Positions 1-9,029 of a stretch of 64,000 bases of DNA are shown here, piece after piece (within the stretch, counting starts at the first letter, position 1; each line of letters starts with the position of its first letter). The notes below the pieces were generated by a model, which saw only the letters and a program-made list of their open reading frames with translations, ran no database searches and was not told where the DNA came from. The DNA lies in NCBI RefSeq assembly GCF_900183385.1, contig NZ_FXUT01000006.1, positions 202,710 through 266,709 on the forward strand. Direction: 5' to 3'. A program made the position numbers and the translations under genes. The stretch is from Listeria costaricensis (lineage in GTDB: Bacteria; Bacillota; Bacilli; Lactobacillales; Listeriaceae).

Positions 1-1
1 G

Positions 2-778
2 GCCCGACTTTTCCCTAACATGAGTGCAGAGGAACTGAATCAGCTGATTTACGGCGTGGAAGCCGAAGCAAGAATCGGCGAAACCGCCCTCGATATTTTG
101 CGTGAGATTGATGATGTCGATTCCCTATTCACGATCATCAGTGACGAATCAGCCCAGACCATCGCGATGATCGCTTCTTATATGAGACCGGAAGAGGCAT
201 CCCAGCTTCTAGCACTCTTACCGGAAGAAAAAATGATTCATACCGTGATTGGGATTGCCAAACTGCAGCAATTCGACAGCGAAGTCATGCAAAATGTTTC
301 CAATCTGCTGCGCATCAAGCTCGACACCATGGCCAGCAGCTCGCTCAATAAAACAGATGGCATTAAAAATGTCGCGAACATCCTGAATAATGTTTCGCGA
401 GGACTGGAACGAAGCATTTTTGAATTTCTCGATGAGCACGATAAGGACCTTTCCGACCGAATCAAGGAGCGGATGTTTGTCTTTGAGGATATTCTGATAC
501 TGGACAACATGACCTTGCAAACCGTTTTGCAGGAAATTCAGGACAACAACAAAGTCGCCCGTGCGCTTAAAAATGAGAAAGAAGAACTCAAGGAAAAAAT
601 CCTTACCTGTGTCTCTAAAAATCGTCGCGATATGATCATAGAAGAAATTGAAGTTCTCGGTCCGATCCGCTTGTCCGATGTGGAGCAGGCGCAGCAGGAC
701 ATTGCATCTGTCGTTAAAAATATGGAAAAAGACGGCAAAATCGTGATCGAGCGGGGTGAACAGGATGTCCTCATCTAG
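2..778 (+). CDS. fliG: Flagellar motor switch protein FliG (5' truncated by window)
   Basis: FliG is part of the rotor C-ring. It couples the stator to rotation and to direction switching on the cytoplasmic face of the MS ring. The frame is open from base 2, before the first ATG at 20, so the N-terminal part of the gene lies outside the window. About 258 C-terminal residues are present, against a usual length of about 335-370. The FliG middle and C-terminal domains are recognisable, including the EEIEVLGPIRLSDVEQAQQ segment near 640-700, which matches the conserved torque-helix region. The stop at 776-778 overlaps the start of fliH, as expected in a flagellar operon (fliF would lie upstream). 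The family assignment is firm. Confidence 0.95.
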   Translation, partial: ARLFPNMSAEELNQLIYGVEAEARIGETALDILREIDDVDSLFTIISDESAQTIAMIASYMRPEEASQLLALLPEEKMIHTVIGIAKLQQFDSEVMQNVSNLLRIKLDTMASSSLNKTDGIKNVANILNNVSRGLERSIFEFLDEHDKDLSDRIKERMFVFEDILILDNMTLQTVLQEIQDNNKVARALKNEKEELKEKILTCVSKNRRDMIIEEIEVLGPIRLSDVEQAQQDIASVVKNMEKDGKIVIERGEQDVLI

Positions 779-1457
779 CCGGCATATCAAGAAAGAAGCG
801 ATTTCGCTGCAAAAGGAAGCCGTGGAACTCGTTTACTTGGAAGCCGTCCGGCCAGGTCAGGCGCCCCCAGAAGAAACGGATCCCCGTGAACGCGAATTCC
901 AGCAGCTAGAAGCGAACGTAACCGCCGCAAAAGCTGCGCTGCACCAAGAAAAAGCCGCTTTTGAAGCCGAAAAAGCCCAGCTTCAGGCAAGTCTGGCAGC
1001 TGATCAAGCGGTACTCGCCCAGGCGCGCCAAAAACTATCTGCCGAACAGGCTGCCTTTGAAGCTGAAAAAAAGCAACTTTTCATCCAAATCAATGAATTT
1101 CTCTATGAAAAAACGATCGACCTTGCCGAACAAGTGGTTCATCAGGCACTCGACCAGCGGAGCTTGCAAGTAATGCCGCTGCTTGCCGAAACCATCGCCC
1201 AACTGCCAATATCCTTTGAACGCCTATCCGTCACCGTACATCCAGAAACGCTTGAAGCCCTGAAGCGTGAGGAAATGGATAGCCGATTTGGCTGGCTGTT
1301 TGAAAATATTGATTGGCATTTTGACCTGCGGCTCGCATTTGGCGAATTTACCGTGGAAGAAGAAAAAGAGTTCTTTGATTATCACTTTGGAGCGATTTTT
1401 GCCGCCCTACGTGAGCAGAATCAGGAACGTCTGCTAACAGGTGAGACGGATGACTAA
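765..1457 (+). CDS. fliH: Flagellar assembly protein FliH
   Basis: FliH regulates the FliI ATPase and helps dock export substrates at the flagellar type III secretion gate. The 230-residue product has an Ala/Gln/Glu/Lys-rich coiled coil (about residues 45-110) followed by the globular C-terminal FliH/YscL region, typical of this poorly conserved family. ATG 765 is preferred over the in-frame GTG at 756 because a GGGGTG sequence lies 6 bases before it. The start overlaps the end of fliG by 14 bases, and the gene runs into fliI with an overlap. Identity rests mainly on its position between fliG and fliI plus the coiled-coil layout. Confidence 0.88.
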   Translation: MSSSSRHIKKEAISLQKEAVELVYLEAVRPGQAPPEETDPREREFQQLEANVTAAKAALHQEKAAFEAEKAQLQASLAADQAVLAQARQKLSAEQAAFEAEKKQLFIQINEFLYEKTIDLAEQVVHQALDQRSLQVMPLLAETIAQLPISFERLSVTVHPETLEALKREEMDSRFGWLFENIDWHFDLRLAFGEFTVEEEKEFFDYHFGAIFAALREQNQERLLTGETDD

Positions 1458-2763
1458 AAAATTAGCCCCCGACTGGCCACTCGTCACCCAAGTTCCACCA
1501 TTCATCCGTCGCGGCAAGATTCACACCATCCACGAGCAGGTCTACATTTCCAAAGGCCCGCAAGTCAAAATCGGCGACCTGGTCATCGTAGGAGAAAATC
1601 AAGTGCTCTGCGAAGTGATTGCGATCGAAAAAGAAAACAATCACCTGCTGCCATTTGGCCAGACAGACAAAGTCAGCTACGGGGATGCCGTCTTTTTGAC
1701 CAGCAGCGCCTCCCTAATTCCCAATGATCACGACTTATTAGGCGCCGTCTTAAATGCCAAAGGAGAAGTCATCAATCGCCCGAAAACAGCGAATCAAAAC
1801 GGCGGGCAAAGAGTCAGCATCGATTCACCGCCAATCAGCGCCTTCGATCGACTCGAAATTACAGACATTCTGGAAACCGGCATCAAAGCCATTGACGGCA
1901 TGCTGTCGATCGGTATCGGACAGAAGATCGGTATTTTCGCCGGATCCGGTGTCGGCAAATCCACACTGCTCGGCATGATCGCCCGTAACGCCAAGGTCGA
2001 CATCAATGTGATCGGTCTCGTCGGCGAACGGGGACGTGAAGTCAAAGATTTTTTGCGCAAAGATTTAGGCGAAGAAGGATTGAAACGCAGCGTGATCGTA
2101 GCCGCCACCTCGGATGAAAGCCATTTGATGCAGCTGCGCGCCGCAAGACTTGCCACCTCGATTGCCGAACATTACCGCGATCAGGGGGCGAATGTGCTGC
2201 TCATGATGGATTCCGTCACACGGTTTGCGGATGCCAGACGAAGTGTCGATATTGCCGTCAAAGAGCTGCCAATCGGGGGGAAAACACTCCTAATGGAAAG
2301 CTACATGAAGAAACTTTTGGAACGCTCCGGACGCACGGAAAAAGGCTCCATTACAGGCATCTACACCGTGCTCGTAGATGGAGATGATATGAATGGCGCC
2401 GTACCCGATCTGGCCCGCGGTATTTTGGACGGTCACATCGTTTTAAGCAGGGATTTGGCCACACTGAATCACTACCCGGCGATCGACGTACTCGGCTCCG
2501 TTTCCCGTGTCATGGAAGAAATTGTCACAAGCGAACATCAGCAGGCGGCGGGCAAAGTGCGAGAATATTTGAGTACCTACAAGGAAAATGAACTTTATTT
2601 TAAACTTGGAACCATCGAAGCGACCGAGCAAAACCAGTATATTTTCAAAAGCCGTGATAAAACGCTGCAAATCAACCCCTTTTTGAAACAAGACAGAAGT
2701 GAAGCCGTTCCGTTTAGCGAAACCGTCGCGGCACTTTCTGAAATCAGCGAGGTGAAATCATGA
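1450..2763 (+). CDS. fliI: Flagellum-specific ATP synthase FliI
   Basis: FliI is the cytoplasmic hexameric ATPase that energises export of flagellar subunits. It is related to the F1-ATPase beta subunit. The 437-residue product has the Walker A sequence AGSGVGKST at about residues 164-172, the GERGREV motif soon after, and the LLMMDSVTRFADARR block with the Walker B aspartate. These are all diagnostic of the FliI/YscN family, and the length is normal. ATG 1450 is chosen over GTG 1441 because AGGTGA precedes it at suitable spacing. It overlaps fliH by 8 bases and overlaps the next gene by ATGA, so these are one transcript. Confidence 0.97.
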   Translation: MTKKLAPDWPLVTQVPPFIRRGKIHTIHEQVYISKGPQVKIGDLVIVGENQVLCEVIAIEKENNHLLPFGQTDKVSYGDAVFLTSSASLIPNDHDLLGAVLNAKGEVINRPKTANQNGGQRVSIDSPPISAFDRLEITDILETGIKAIDGMLSIGIGQKIGIFAGSGVGKSTLLGMIARNAKVDINVIGLVGERGREVKDFLRKDLGEEGLKRSVIVAATSDESHLMQLRAARLATSIAEHYRDQGANVLLMMDSVTRFADARRSVDIAVKELPIGGKTLLMESYMKKLLERSGRTEKGSITGIYTVLVDGDDMNGAVPDLARGILDGHIVLSRDLATLNHYPAIDVLGSVSRVMEEIVTSEHQQAAGKVREYLSTYKENELYFKLGTIEATEQNQYIFKSRDKTLQINPFLKQDRSEAVPFSETVAALSEISEVKS

Positions 2764-3428
2764 ACCCAGTCGAACAGGCGCTCCAAACCAAACGAGCCGC
2801 CTTTGAAGCCGCTTTTCAACCCAGTCAGGAAGCAGCCCGTTCCAGCCATTTTTCCAGTGAACTAGCAGAAGCAGTCACCAGTCAAACGAGCACCAATGCC
2901 GCAAGCAGTCCAAACACCACTGATTTGAGCTACCAAATGGCCCGCGCAAAAGAAGTCTACGATAAACTGCTGCAAGGTGTGGCCGCCCCGCCTGCCAGTA
3001 TAGCCAACCAGCCAGCTGCCGAAAAAACCGCCACATCCTCCAGCACAGACGACCGCTTCCAACCGATTTCAGCTCAAAATGAAGGCAAATATCAGGAGCT
3101 AATCGCTAAAGCCGCCGCCACCTACAACGTCCCGGAAGCACTCATCAAACGAATCATTGAAGTAGAGTCTGGTTTTAACCCGAATGCCGTCTCCAGCGCC
3201 GGAGCAACCGGTTTGATGCAGCTCATGTACGGCACGAATCGAACCGACCCGGAAACCAATATCATGCAGGGAACGAAGCAGCTGGCCGGCTATATCAAGC
3301 AGTACGATGGCGATTTGAGCCTTGCGCTGGCTGCCTATAATGCAGGGCCGGGCAATGTGAAAAAATACGGCGGCGTCCCACCATTCAAAGAAACCATTCA
3401 ATATATCGATAAAATTTTAGCAAAATAA
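2760..3428 (+). CDS. Lytic transglycosylase (SLT domain), flagellar operon
   Basis: A lytic transglycosylase cleaves peptidoglycan glycan strands. Its place after fliI suggests it helps the rod pass through the wall. The 222-residue protein has a low-complexity Ala/Ser/Gln-rich N-terminal half without a clear signal peptide, then an SLT domain (about 115-220). Visible motifs are IIEVESGFNPNAVSSAGATG with the catalytic Glu, GLMQLM, and ALAAYNAGPGNVKKYGG. The loop after GLMQLM is about eight residues shorter than I expect (the usual P.TA..LGV is missing). The start ATG overlaps the fliI stop. L. monocytogenes has an equivalent gene in this position (recalled as lmo0717). Confidence 0.9.
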   Translation: MNPVEQALQTKRAAFEAAFQPSQEAARSSHFSSELAEAVTSQTSTNAASSPNTTDLSYQMARAKEVYDKLLQGVAAPPASIANQPAAEKTATSSSTDDRFQPISAQNEGKYQELIAKAAATYNVPEALIKRIIEVESGFNPNAVSSAGATGLMQLMYGTNRTDPETNIMQGTKQLAGYIKQYDGDLSLALAAYNAGPGNVKKYGGVPPFKETIQYIDKILAK

Positions 3429-3441
3429 AGGAGGAAACCAG

Positions 3442-4080
3442 TTGGCAATTTGGCAGGATACATGGCAAAAATGGCGGGAGACAACCGCTGAAATGGAGAC
3501 GGAAATTAAACGCGAGGCCGCTGAAAAAGTCAAGCAGGCCATCATGGCAAGCGATTTTGACCGTGCGACTGGCCTGATCGCGCAAACCAAGAACCTATTG
3601 CAAGAGCTGGATTTTGAGACGAGGCTGCAAAATATCGAATCCGAACTGGCGCGCTTTTCCGACAGCATAGCGGATACCAAGCCTTTTGAAGCGGCCCAGC
3701 TCAGTGGTGTCCATAAACCCGAACAACCGGCGAAAGACTTTCCGACATTTAAAAAGACCGCCCTGATGCAGCTCGGCAAAAATGATTTTCAGCTCATCCA
3801 AGAAGACGAGGCCAATCTGCAACTTTTGCGCGATAATCGCAATTATTATTTAACCCTAATTCAGCAATTCGATGCCGCAGCTCTACGCGAAACGCTCGCT
3901 GAAAAACAAAAATATAAAAATATCGGATTTATTTGCGAAAATGAACAGCTACGTGAAAAAGTAAAAGATTTAACACAAGATTGGCTAAAGACGATCGATG
4001 AAAGCAAACGAAAATTCCTCAAAATCAATCTGACTGACCTAGAACTATTACGTAAAAAACAAGACTTTATCGAATTGTAA
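3442..4080 (+). CDS. Uncharacterised coiled-coil protein, last gene of flagellar operon
   Basis: No domain is recognised. The 212-residue product is charged and largely helical (rich in Glu, Lys and Gln), without a signal peptide or membrane segment, so it is probably cytoplasmic. A TTG start at 3442 is chosen because AAGGAGGAAA sits 6 bases upstream and no in-frame ATG fits the conserved-looking N-terminus (AIWQDTWQKW). It follows the transglycosylase by 13 bases and ends at a strong terminator, so it closes the flagellar transcript. Listeria genomes carry an uncharacterised gene here (recalled as lmo0718). A chaperone or FliJ-like role is possible but unsupported. Confidence 0.75.
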   Translation: MAIWQDTWQKWRETTAEMETEIKREAAEKVKQAIMASDFDRATGLIAQTKNLLQELDFETRLQNIESELARFSDSIADTKPFEAAQLSGVHKPEQPAKDFPTFKKTALMQLGKNDFQLIQEDEANLQLLRDNRNYYLTLIQQFDAAALRETLAEKQKYKNIGFICENEQLREKVKDLTQDWLKTIDESKRKFLKINLTDLELLRKKQDFIEL

Positions 4081-4090
4081 GCAGGATGAA

Positions 4091-4126
4091 AAAGAAACAT
4101 GGCTCATTTTCCATGTTTCTTTTATT
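4091..4126 (+). terminator. Intrinsic terminator of flagellar operon
   Basis: Perfect 12-bp stem AAAGAAACATGG / CCATGTTTCTTT with an 8-base loop, followed by T-rich sequence. It ends the fliG-to-3442 transcript. Confidence 0.9.
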
Positions 4127-4219
4127 TTTTTATTTGTTAAATTTTATAATAAAATATAGTATTTTTCTAAAAAATATGAGATAATAAATACGAAATTGAA
4201 AAAAGGAGTGAGACCGTTA

Positions 4220-6007
4220 ATGGGGATTAATAAACTTTCAATTAAAGCAAAATTGCTGGCAAGTATGGTGCTAACCGCATTATTACTGGTGGGGCTGGCG
4301 GTCACGACTTATATTGGTTTTAATCACGTCGCCAAATTGAGCGATAATATGGTCGTCAATAATGTCAAACCCATGAAAGAAGTCGCAAGTATTCAGGACA
4401 ACATGTCAAAAATCAATATCGATATTTTGACCATGTTCGATTCCATGTCTGAAAAAAATGCCATGATTCAAGACATCGACACGCTATATGCAGAAAATGA
4501 GGAAGCGCTGACAGCCTTCAAACAAGTCAATCTAACCAGCAGAGATAAAAAACAATTAGCGAGTTTTGAAGAGAAGTATCAGGACATGAAAAATGCCGCA
4601 GCCGAAGTCATTCGCGCAACAACAAGTGCCACAAATGACATTGAACTCCTAGATGCACAGAATACCTACTATACAAAAGTGAAAGCCAAATTTAACGATG
4701 CAACACGCCAACTTGCTGCAATCGATGAAATCAATTACCAGGAAGTCATCCGCTCATCTGATGCCATCGGTGACTTTGGCAATACCATCAGCGTCATCCT
4801 TTCCGCCGTTATTTTCGTCATCCTGCTCGCACTGCTCATTTTAAACAGCATTATCAGCTCGCGGATCGTAAAAGGCATCCAAGCACTCAAAGTTTCCGTC
4901 CACAAAATTTCAGACGGCGACCTCTCCTACAGAAGCAGCTATAAAAGTAAAGATGAGCTTGGCGAAATTTCCACTGAGCTCAATCTGATGTCCGAAAAAC
5001 TCCGTCAAATGATGCTCGAAATGAAGGACGCTTCCCGAGCCGTCAAAGAATCCAGCGACAATGTCATCATCAATACCGAAATTATTTCGCAAATGACAAC
5101 CGAAATGGATCAGGAAATGAATATGATGAGCGGTCAAATTACCAAACAAATCAGCAATATGACCGAAAGCACCTCCGCAATGAACCAAATGACAGAAGGT
5201 GTTCAGAACGTAGCTGAATATGCACTCAAAGTATCCGACCTCACGAAAGACTCCGCTGAAAAAACCGGCGAAGGCATTCAGGTTATCAACAATCTGGTCA
5301 GCCAGATGAACCGAATCAGTGACGTCATGCGCCAAAGTACCGATGTAGTCATCAAGCTCGTCAAACGCGTTGCAGAAGTTGAAAAAGCACTCGACACCGT
5401 GACAAGCATTGCCGACCAAACGAACCTGCTCGCCTTAAATGCAGCCATCGAATCCGCACGAGCAGGCGAACATGGCCGCGGTTTTGCCGTTGTGGCAGAA
5501 GAAGTGCGGAAGCTGGCCGAACAGTCTCGCCTTGCCGTAATCGACATTAACGGCGTCTTGAAAAAAATTCAGCTGGAATCCGAAGAAACGATTCACGTGA
5601 TGAATACCGGACTCAATGAATCCGAAGCCGGCCAAACCATCATCTCCGAAACAGAAACGACTTTCCGCGATCTTTTGGAACGCGTCAATGAAATTTCCCG
5701 CCAAATGCAGAACGTCTCCCAGGAAACCGAAGAAATGGCGGCCGGAATCGAAGAAGTGGACAGCTCCATTACAGATGTGACCGGCATTTCCGAACAAATC
5801 GGTGAAAAATCCGTGACCGTGCTGGAATTCGCCAATATCAACAAGCTGAAAGTGGATGATCTCATGGGCGTATCCACAGAAATGCAGCAGATCTCCGAGA
5901 CACTCGAAATGCAAGTCAATCAGTTCGTGACAGAACTAGAGGAAAAAGTGGTCGAACCGGAAGTAGAAAACGATCCACCCGAGTTAGCCCCAGAAGGACT
6001 CGTTTAA
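4220..6007 (+). CDS. Methyl-accepting chemotaxis protein
   Basis: This is a membrane chemoreceptor that signals to CheA/CheW. The 595-residue protein has TM1 (about 9-33), a helical extracytoplasmic sensor of the four-helix-bundle type (about 34-188), TM2 (about 189-213), a HAMP domain (about 214-268) and a long coiled-coil signalling domain. The conserved hairpin tip is visible ([20 protein letters not shown], then [18 protein letters not shown]; about 397-434). No CheR-binding pentapeptide is seen at the C-terminus. ATG 4220 is chosen with AAAAGGAG upstream rather than the in-frame TTG at 4196. It lies right after the flagellar operon, as in other Listeria (recalled as lmo0723). The ligand is unknown. 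Confidence 0.95.
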   Translation: MGINKLSIKAKLLASMVLTALLLVGLAVTTYIGFNHVAKLSDNMVVNNVKPMKEVASIQDNMSKINIDILTMFDSMSEKNAMIQDIDTLYAENEEALTAFKQVNLTSRDKKQLASFEEKYQDMKNAAAEVIRATTSATNDIELLDAQNTYYTKVKAKFNDATRQLAAIDEINYQEVIRSSDAIGDFGNTISVILSAVIFVILLALLILNSIISSRIVKGIQALKVSVHKISDGDLSYRSSYKSKDELGEISTELNLMSEKLRQMMLEMKDASRAVKESSDNVIINTEIISQMTTEMDQEMNMMSGQITKQISNMTESTSAMNQMTEGVQNVAEYALKVSDLTKDSAEKTGEGIQVINNLVSQMNRISDVMRQSTDVVIKLVKRVAEVEKALDTVTSIADQTNLLALNAAIESARAGEHGRGFAVVAEEVRKLAEQSRLAVIDINGVLKKIQLESEETIHVMNTGLNESEAGQTIISETETTFRDLLERVNEISRQMQNVSQETEEMAAGIEEVDSSITDVTGISEQIGEKSVTVLEFANINKLKVDDLMGVSTEMQQISETLEMQVNQFVTELEEKVVEPEVENDPPELAPEGLV

Positions 6008-6009
6008 AA

Positions 6010-6741
6010 ATGGCCAAAAAGCTTTTCAAACGGCTCCTTGTCGTGGCGCTCTTTGTCGGACTGTTTCAACTCAATCACGAAAAGCTTCCGGTCATTCAGC
6101 GCGAAGAGAAATTATCACGAGCTGAGCAGATTTACCAAATCACAGCCAGCAAACAGGCCTACGTCTTGGAAGTACCGCTTTACAACCAAATGGACGAACC
6201 GGCACTGTACAATGGTTGCGAGGTCACAAGCCTTGCCATGCTGCTCACATATTCAGGCCATACTGTCACGAAAAACGAACTCGCCGCCCGCATTCCCAAA
6301 GTCCCCTTGACGAATCGAGACGGCACAAAAGGCGATCCGCGCGAAGGGTTTGTCGGCAGCATCGAAGGCAAAAGCCGCGGCCTAGGCGTGTATCTGCCGC
6401 CGATCAAGAAGCTCACAGAAAAATATGTTGCCGCTGCTCAGATTGGCACCCTCGACAGTCTGGATGATGAGGCCGTCGAAAACTTGATCATGACCGGCCA
6501 TCCCATTTGGATTATCACAACGACCGACTACGCCCCGCCCAAAACGAGCGAGAACTGGCAGACGAAAAATGGGGAAGTCCGCGTGACATATAGCATGCAC
6601 AGCGTGGTAATCACAGGCTTCGATGATGAAAATTTTTACGTCAACGACCCCTACGGCTATAAAAACCGCCCAGTCGACCGCGCCCTTCTAAAAAGCAGCG
6701 TGTCCGCCATGGGCAATCAAATCATGTATCTAAATCGATAA
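6010..6741 (+). CDS. Membrane-anchored C39-like cysteine peptidase family protein
   Basis: The 243-residue protein has one N-terminal hydrophobic segment (about 7-18) that serves as a signal or anchor, then a C39_2-type papain-like fold. Catalytic candidates are Cys70 in NGCEVTSLAM, His197 in MHSVVITGFD and Asp213 in NDPYGY, with the order Cys-His-Asp typical of the family. It is probably surface exposed. Such proteins lack a known substrate, and there is no ABC exporter beside it, so a bacteriocin-leader protease role is unlikely. It starts 2 bases after the chemoreceptor stop, so the two are co-transcribed. Confidence 0.85.
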   Translation: MAKKLFKRLLVVALFVGLFQLNHEKLPVIQREEKLSRAEQIYQITASKQAYVLEVPLYNQMDEPALYNGCEVTSLAMLLTYSGHTVTKNELAARIPKVPLTNRDGTKGDPREGFVGSIEGKSRGLGVYLPPIKKLTEKYVAAAQIGTLDSLDDEAVENLIMTGHPIWIITTTDYAPPKTSENWQTKNGEVRVTYSMHSVVITGFDDENFYVNDPYGYKNRPVDRALLKSSVSAMGNQIMYLNR

Positions 6742-6774
6742 GAACTGGAAGGCATCCGCTTTCCGGTTCTTTTC
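6741..6774 (+). terminator. Intrinsic terminator after the C39-like gene
   Basis: Stem AGAACTGGAA / TTCCGGTTCT (one G-T pair) with a 10-base loop, followed by a short T run. Confidence 0.8.
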
Positions 6775-6811
6775 TTGTGTTATAATAATGAACGAAAAGG
6801 AGGCGAGCGCC

Positions 6812-7435
6812 ATGCCAAAACGTTTTACCGACCTGACGCCTTACCAGTTCGACTATTATCAAATTTTGCGCCATGAAGAAATCCTCGTGACCTGCAAAAA
6901 TGGCGATCATCCTGCCTATTTGACTGAAAGAAACGGCGAAAAAATGCTTTTCTGCCCGACCTGCGCCTATCGAAACCAGATTCAGCTGGAAAATCATCCA
7001 CATATTGTCCACACATTCCGCTATCGTTTCACCTGCAAAAATTGTGGCAAATATCACCGTCATGATGAAACCAGCCGATCGACGCTTGCCAAAAGCCGCC
7101 CATGCCCCGCCTGTCGGCAAGAAAACCAACCATTCACCGTCGAAAAAGTCACCAGCCAGTTAGCCCACCCCGTCGCCAGCTACTTAAAAAGAGGCATCGA
7201 CCCATGGGCCGCACGACCGCTTTACTTTCAGGATAGCATCCGCGGCGAGGTCTTTTTCGCCTACAACAGACGCCATCTGACCTACCTCAAAAAATACATC
7301 GAAGCGGATCTCCGTGAGCGTCCCATTTTCCCAGTAGCCAAAACGGCCGCCCACACGCTGCCCAAAAGCCTAAAACAAGCCAAAAACCGCCCCCAGCTGC
7401 TGCAAAAAATAGCAAAATTGGAACGAAAACTATAA
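6812..7435 (+). CDS. Zinc-ribbon protein of unknown function
   Basis: The 207-residue protein has several CxxC-type knuckles (CPTC, CKNC, CPAC, plus a single upstream Cys), consistent with one or two structural zinc ribbons in the first 110 residues. A basic C-terminal tail follows (repeated Lys/Arg, ending AKLERKL). This suggests nucleic-acid or protein binding, but no enzyme domain is recognised. ATG 6812 is preferred because AAAAGGAGG lies upstream; the in-frame ATG at 6788 precedes that ribosome binding site and cannot use it. A TATAAT sequence at about 6779 gives a likely promoter. Confidence 0.72.
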   Translation: MPKRFTDLTPYQFDYYQILRHEEILVTCKNGDHPAYLTERNGEKMLFCPTCAYRNQIQLENHPHIVHTFRYRFTCKNCGKYHRHDETSRSTLAKSRPCPACRQENQPFTVEKVTSQLAHPVASYLKRGIDPWAARPLYFQDSIRGEVFFAYNRRHLTYLKKYIEADLRERPIFPVAKTAAHTLPKSLKQAKNRPQLLQKIAKLERKL

Positions 7436-7510
7436 AAACTACTGTTAATGAAATTCAACATACAATTTATAGAAGAAATAGAGCCGAATTTTTATAGGAG
7501 GGGCATTACT

Positions 7511-7939
7511 ATGAATTTTATTGATAGAGCATTTCATCAAAATTTAACCGGGGATGATTTTTTACAGGCAATGTCGTCTATTTATGCAGAGCCAGAAGTC
7601 TATAAAATATTAAATCAATATCCGGCTTTTGTAGCAGATGTAATTTCGATTATTGACTATGATACGGTCATGCAAATGGACGGATTTGATGCTATGATAA
7701 ATGGAAATCTAAGCGACTGGCATTTAGAAATCATACATGCACTTGATCGATGCGGGGCAGAACGTGAAGCAAGCATTTTGAGGGAAGCAAAAAATTTATC
7801 TGATCTGGATAAAGATCGTTATGAAGAGCAGTATGAAGAATTTAGTCATCAAATTGCTTTAAACAATGATTATGAGGACTTTTGGGACATCGTTAGAAGA
7901 TATATTGATAGAAATTTGACTAAGACAAAGAAGGTGTAA
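7511..7939 (+). CDS. DMP19/DUF4375-like protein
   Basis: A 142-residue acidic soluble protein. The stretch MDGFDAMINGNLSDWHLEIIHALDRCGA...SILREA resembles the DMP19/DUF4375 pattern (GF..Y..N......... AL...GA......L..A). Family members are small helical proteins often found beside toxin-immunity loci, and their function is mostly unknown. ATG 7511 is chosen because TAGGAGGGG lies 6 bases upstream, which excludes the longer in-frame start at 7448. It is more AT-rich than its upstream neighbours and stands alone. Confidence 0.6.
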   Translation: MNFIDRAFHQNLTGDDFLQAMSSIYAEPEVYKILNQYPAFVADVISIIDYDTVMQMDGFDAMINGNLSDWHLEIIHALDRCGAEREASILREAKNLSDLDKDRYEEQYEEFSHQIALNNDYEDFWDIVRRYIDRNLTKTKKV

Positions 7940-8023
7940 TAAAGGCAGACGAATATGATGTTCACTAGACCAACTTATACAGGGGAATACCAGATTTACC
8001 TAACTGCCGAATAGGATTCACAC

Positions 8024-8080
8024 AAAAAAACTGGACATACAGCGAAAAAAATTTCTAAAAATTGTTTCTGCTGTATGCCC
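8024..8080 (-). terminator. Terminator of hemQ
   Basis: Arms ATACAGC (8037-8043) and GCTGTAT (8070-8076) form a stem that extends by further pairs. On the minus strand it is followed by a run of seven T. Confidence 0.7.
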
Positions 8081-8093
8081 AATTTTAAAATTT

Positions 8094-8849
8094 TCAACTT
8101 CCAAAATAACTTTCCAACTGCTCGACCGGCATCAAATTGCCCACAAAAAACGAGCCGAATTCCGCAAAACGGGCACTTGATTCGTCAAAACGCATTTCCG
8201 TCACAATTCGCTTGAATTCCAGCGCATCATCACTAAAGAGCGTCACACCCCATTCAAAGTCATCCAGTCCGATCGAGCCGCCGATAATCTGCTGAACTTT
8301 GCCGGCATAGCTTCGACCAATTTTCCCATGTTCAGCAATCAAGCCTTGTCGTTCCTCCATCGAAAGCATATACCAATTGTCGGCACCCGTCCGTTTCTTA
8401 TTCATCGGATAGAAACAGATATGCTTTTTCTGCGGCAGAGTCGGATAGAGCCGTGCCCGCACATGTTTATTCTGATAAGGATCTTCGCCGCCCGCCATAT
8501 GATTCGCCAAATAGTTGCTCAGTTCCACAACGGATACATACGAATAGACCGGAAGCAGATAATCCGCAATCGCCAATTTATTAAAACGCGTTTCGATTTC
8601 ATTCAATTCTTCCAAAGTAGGCCGGAGCGTCAAGAAAACGAAATCCGCTTTCTGTCCAACAATCGAATAAATCGTCTGATCACCCTCGCCAAATTTTTTC
8701 GTGATTTCCAAATCGCCCAAAAAATGACTAAACTCCGTTAAAATTCGCATCCGATCACTTTCCGCCACTTCCCGCCAAGCAGGCCAATCAACCGAACGAA
8801 AATCATGCAGCGTGTACCAACCATCCAATGTTTTGACAGCCTCGTTCAT
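8094..8849 (-). CDS. hemQ: Coproheme decarboxylase HemQ
   Basis: HemQ (chlorite-dismutase family) carries out the last step of the Gram-positive coproporphyrin pathway. It oxidatively decarboxylates Fe-coproporphyrin III to heme b. The 251-residue protein starts [11 protein letters not shown], as in the L. monocytogenes enzyme. It keeps the proximal His174 (EHGKIGRSY), the radical Tyr147 (CFYPM) and Gln187 (KVQQIIGG). ATG 8849 is preferred over the in-frame GTG at 8858 because AGAAGGGGTG lies at proper distance and homologues begin there. It is divergent from the MerR gene and is monocistronic, ending at its own terminator. Confidence 0.97.
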   Translation of the reverse strand: MNEAVKTLDGWYTLHDFRSVDWPAWREVAESDRMRILTEFSHFLGDLEITKKFGEGDQTIYSIVGQKADFVFLTLRPTLEELNEIETRFNKLAIADYLLPVYSYVSVVELSNYLANHMAGGEDPYQNKHVRARLYPTLPQKKHICFYPMNKKRTGADNWYMLSMEERQGLIAEHGKIGRSYAGKVQQIIGGSIGLDDFEWGVTLFSDDALEFKRIVTEMRFDESSARFAEFGSFFVGNLMPVEQLESYFGS

Positions 8850-8971
8850 TGTATGCACGTCACCCCTTCTGTTTTGTAAAAATATTCACTAATAAAAGTG
8901 TAGCATAGCCGCACCCAAAAGTCCGTTTTTCTGTTTGTGAAAGCCAGATGTGCAAAAAAGATGATTTTCGC

Positions 8972-9002
8972 TTGACTTGGAGTGCACTTTAAGTGTTAGA
9001 GT
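8972..9002 (+). promoter_or_regulatory. MerR-type promoter/operator of the regulator at 9030
   Basis: TTGACT (8972-8977) and TAGAGT (8997-9002) are separated by 19 bases, the long spacer typical of MerR-controlled promoters. The spacer contains the near-palindrome ACTTGGAGTGCACTTTAAGT (8975-8994). Autoregulation by the downstream MerR protein is inferred. Confidence 0.8.
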
Positions 9003-9029
9003 GAACAAGGAAGTGAAAGGAGCGAAGCC

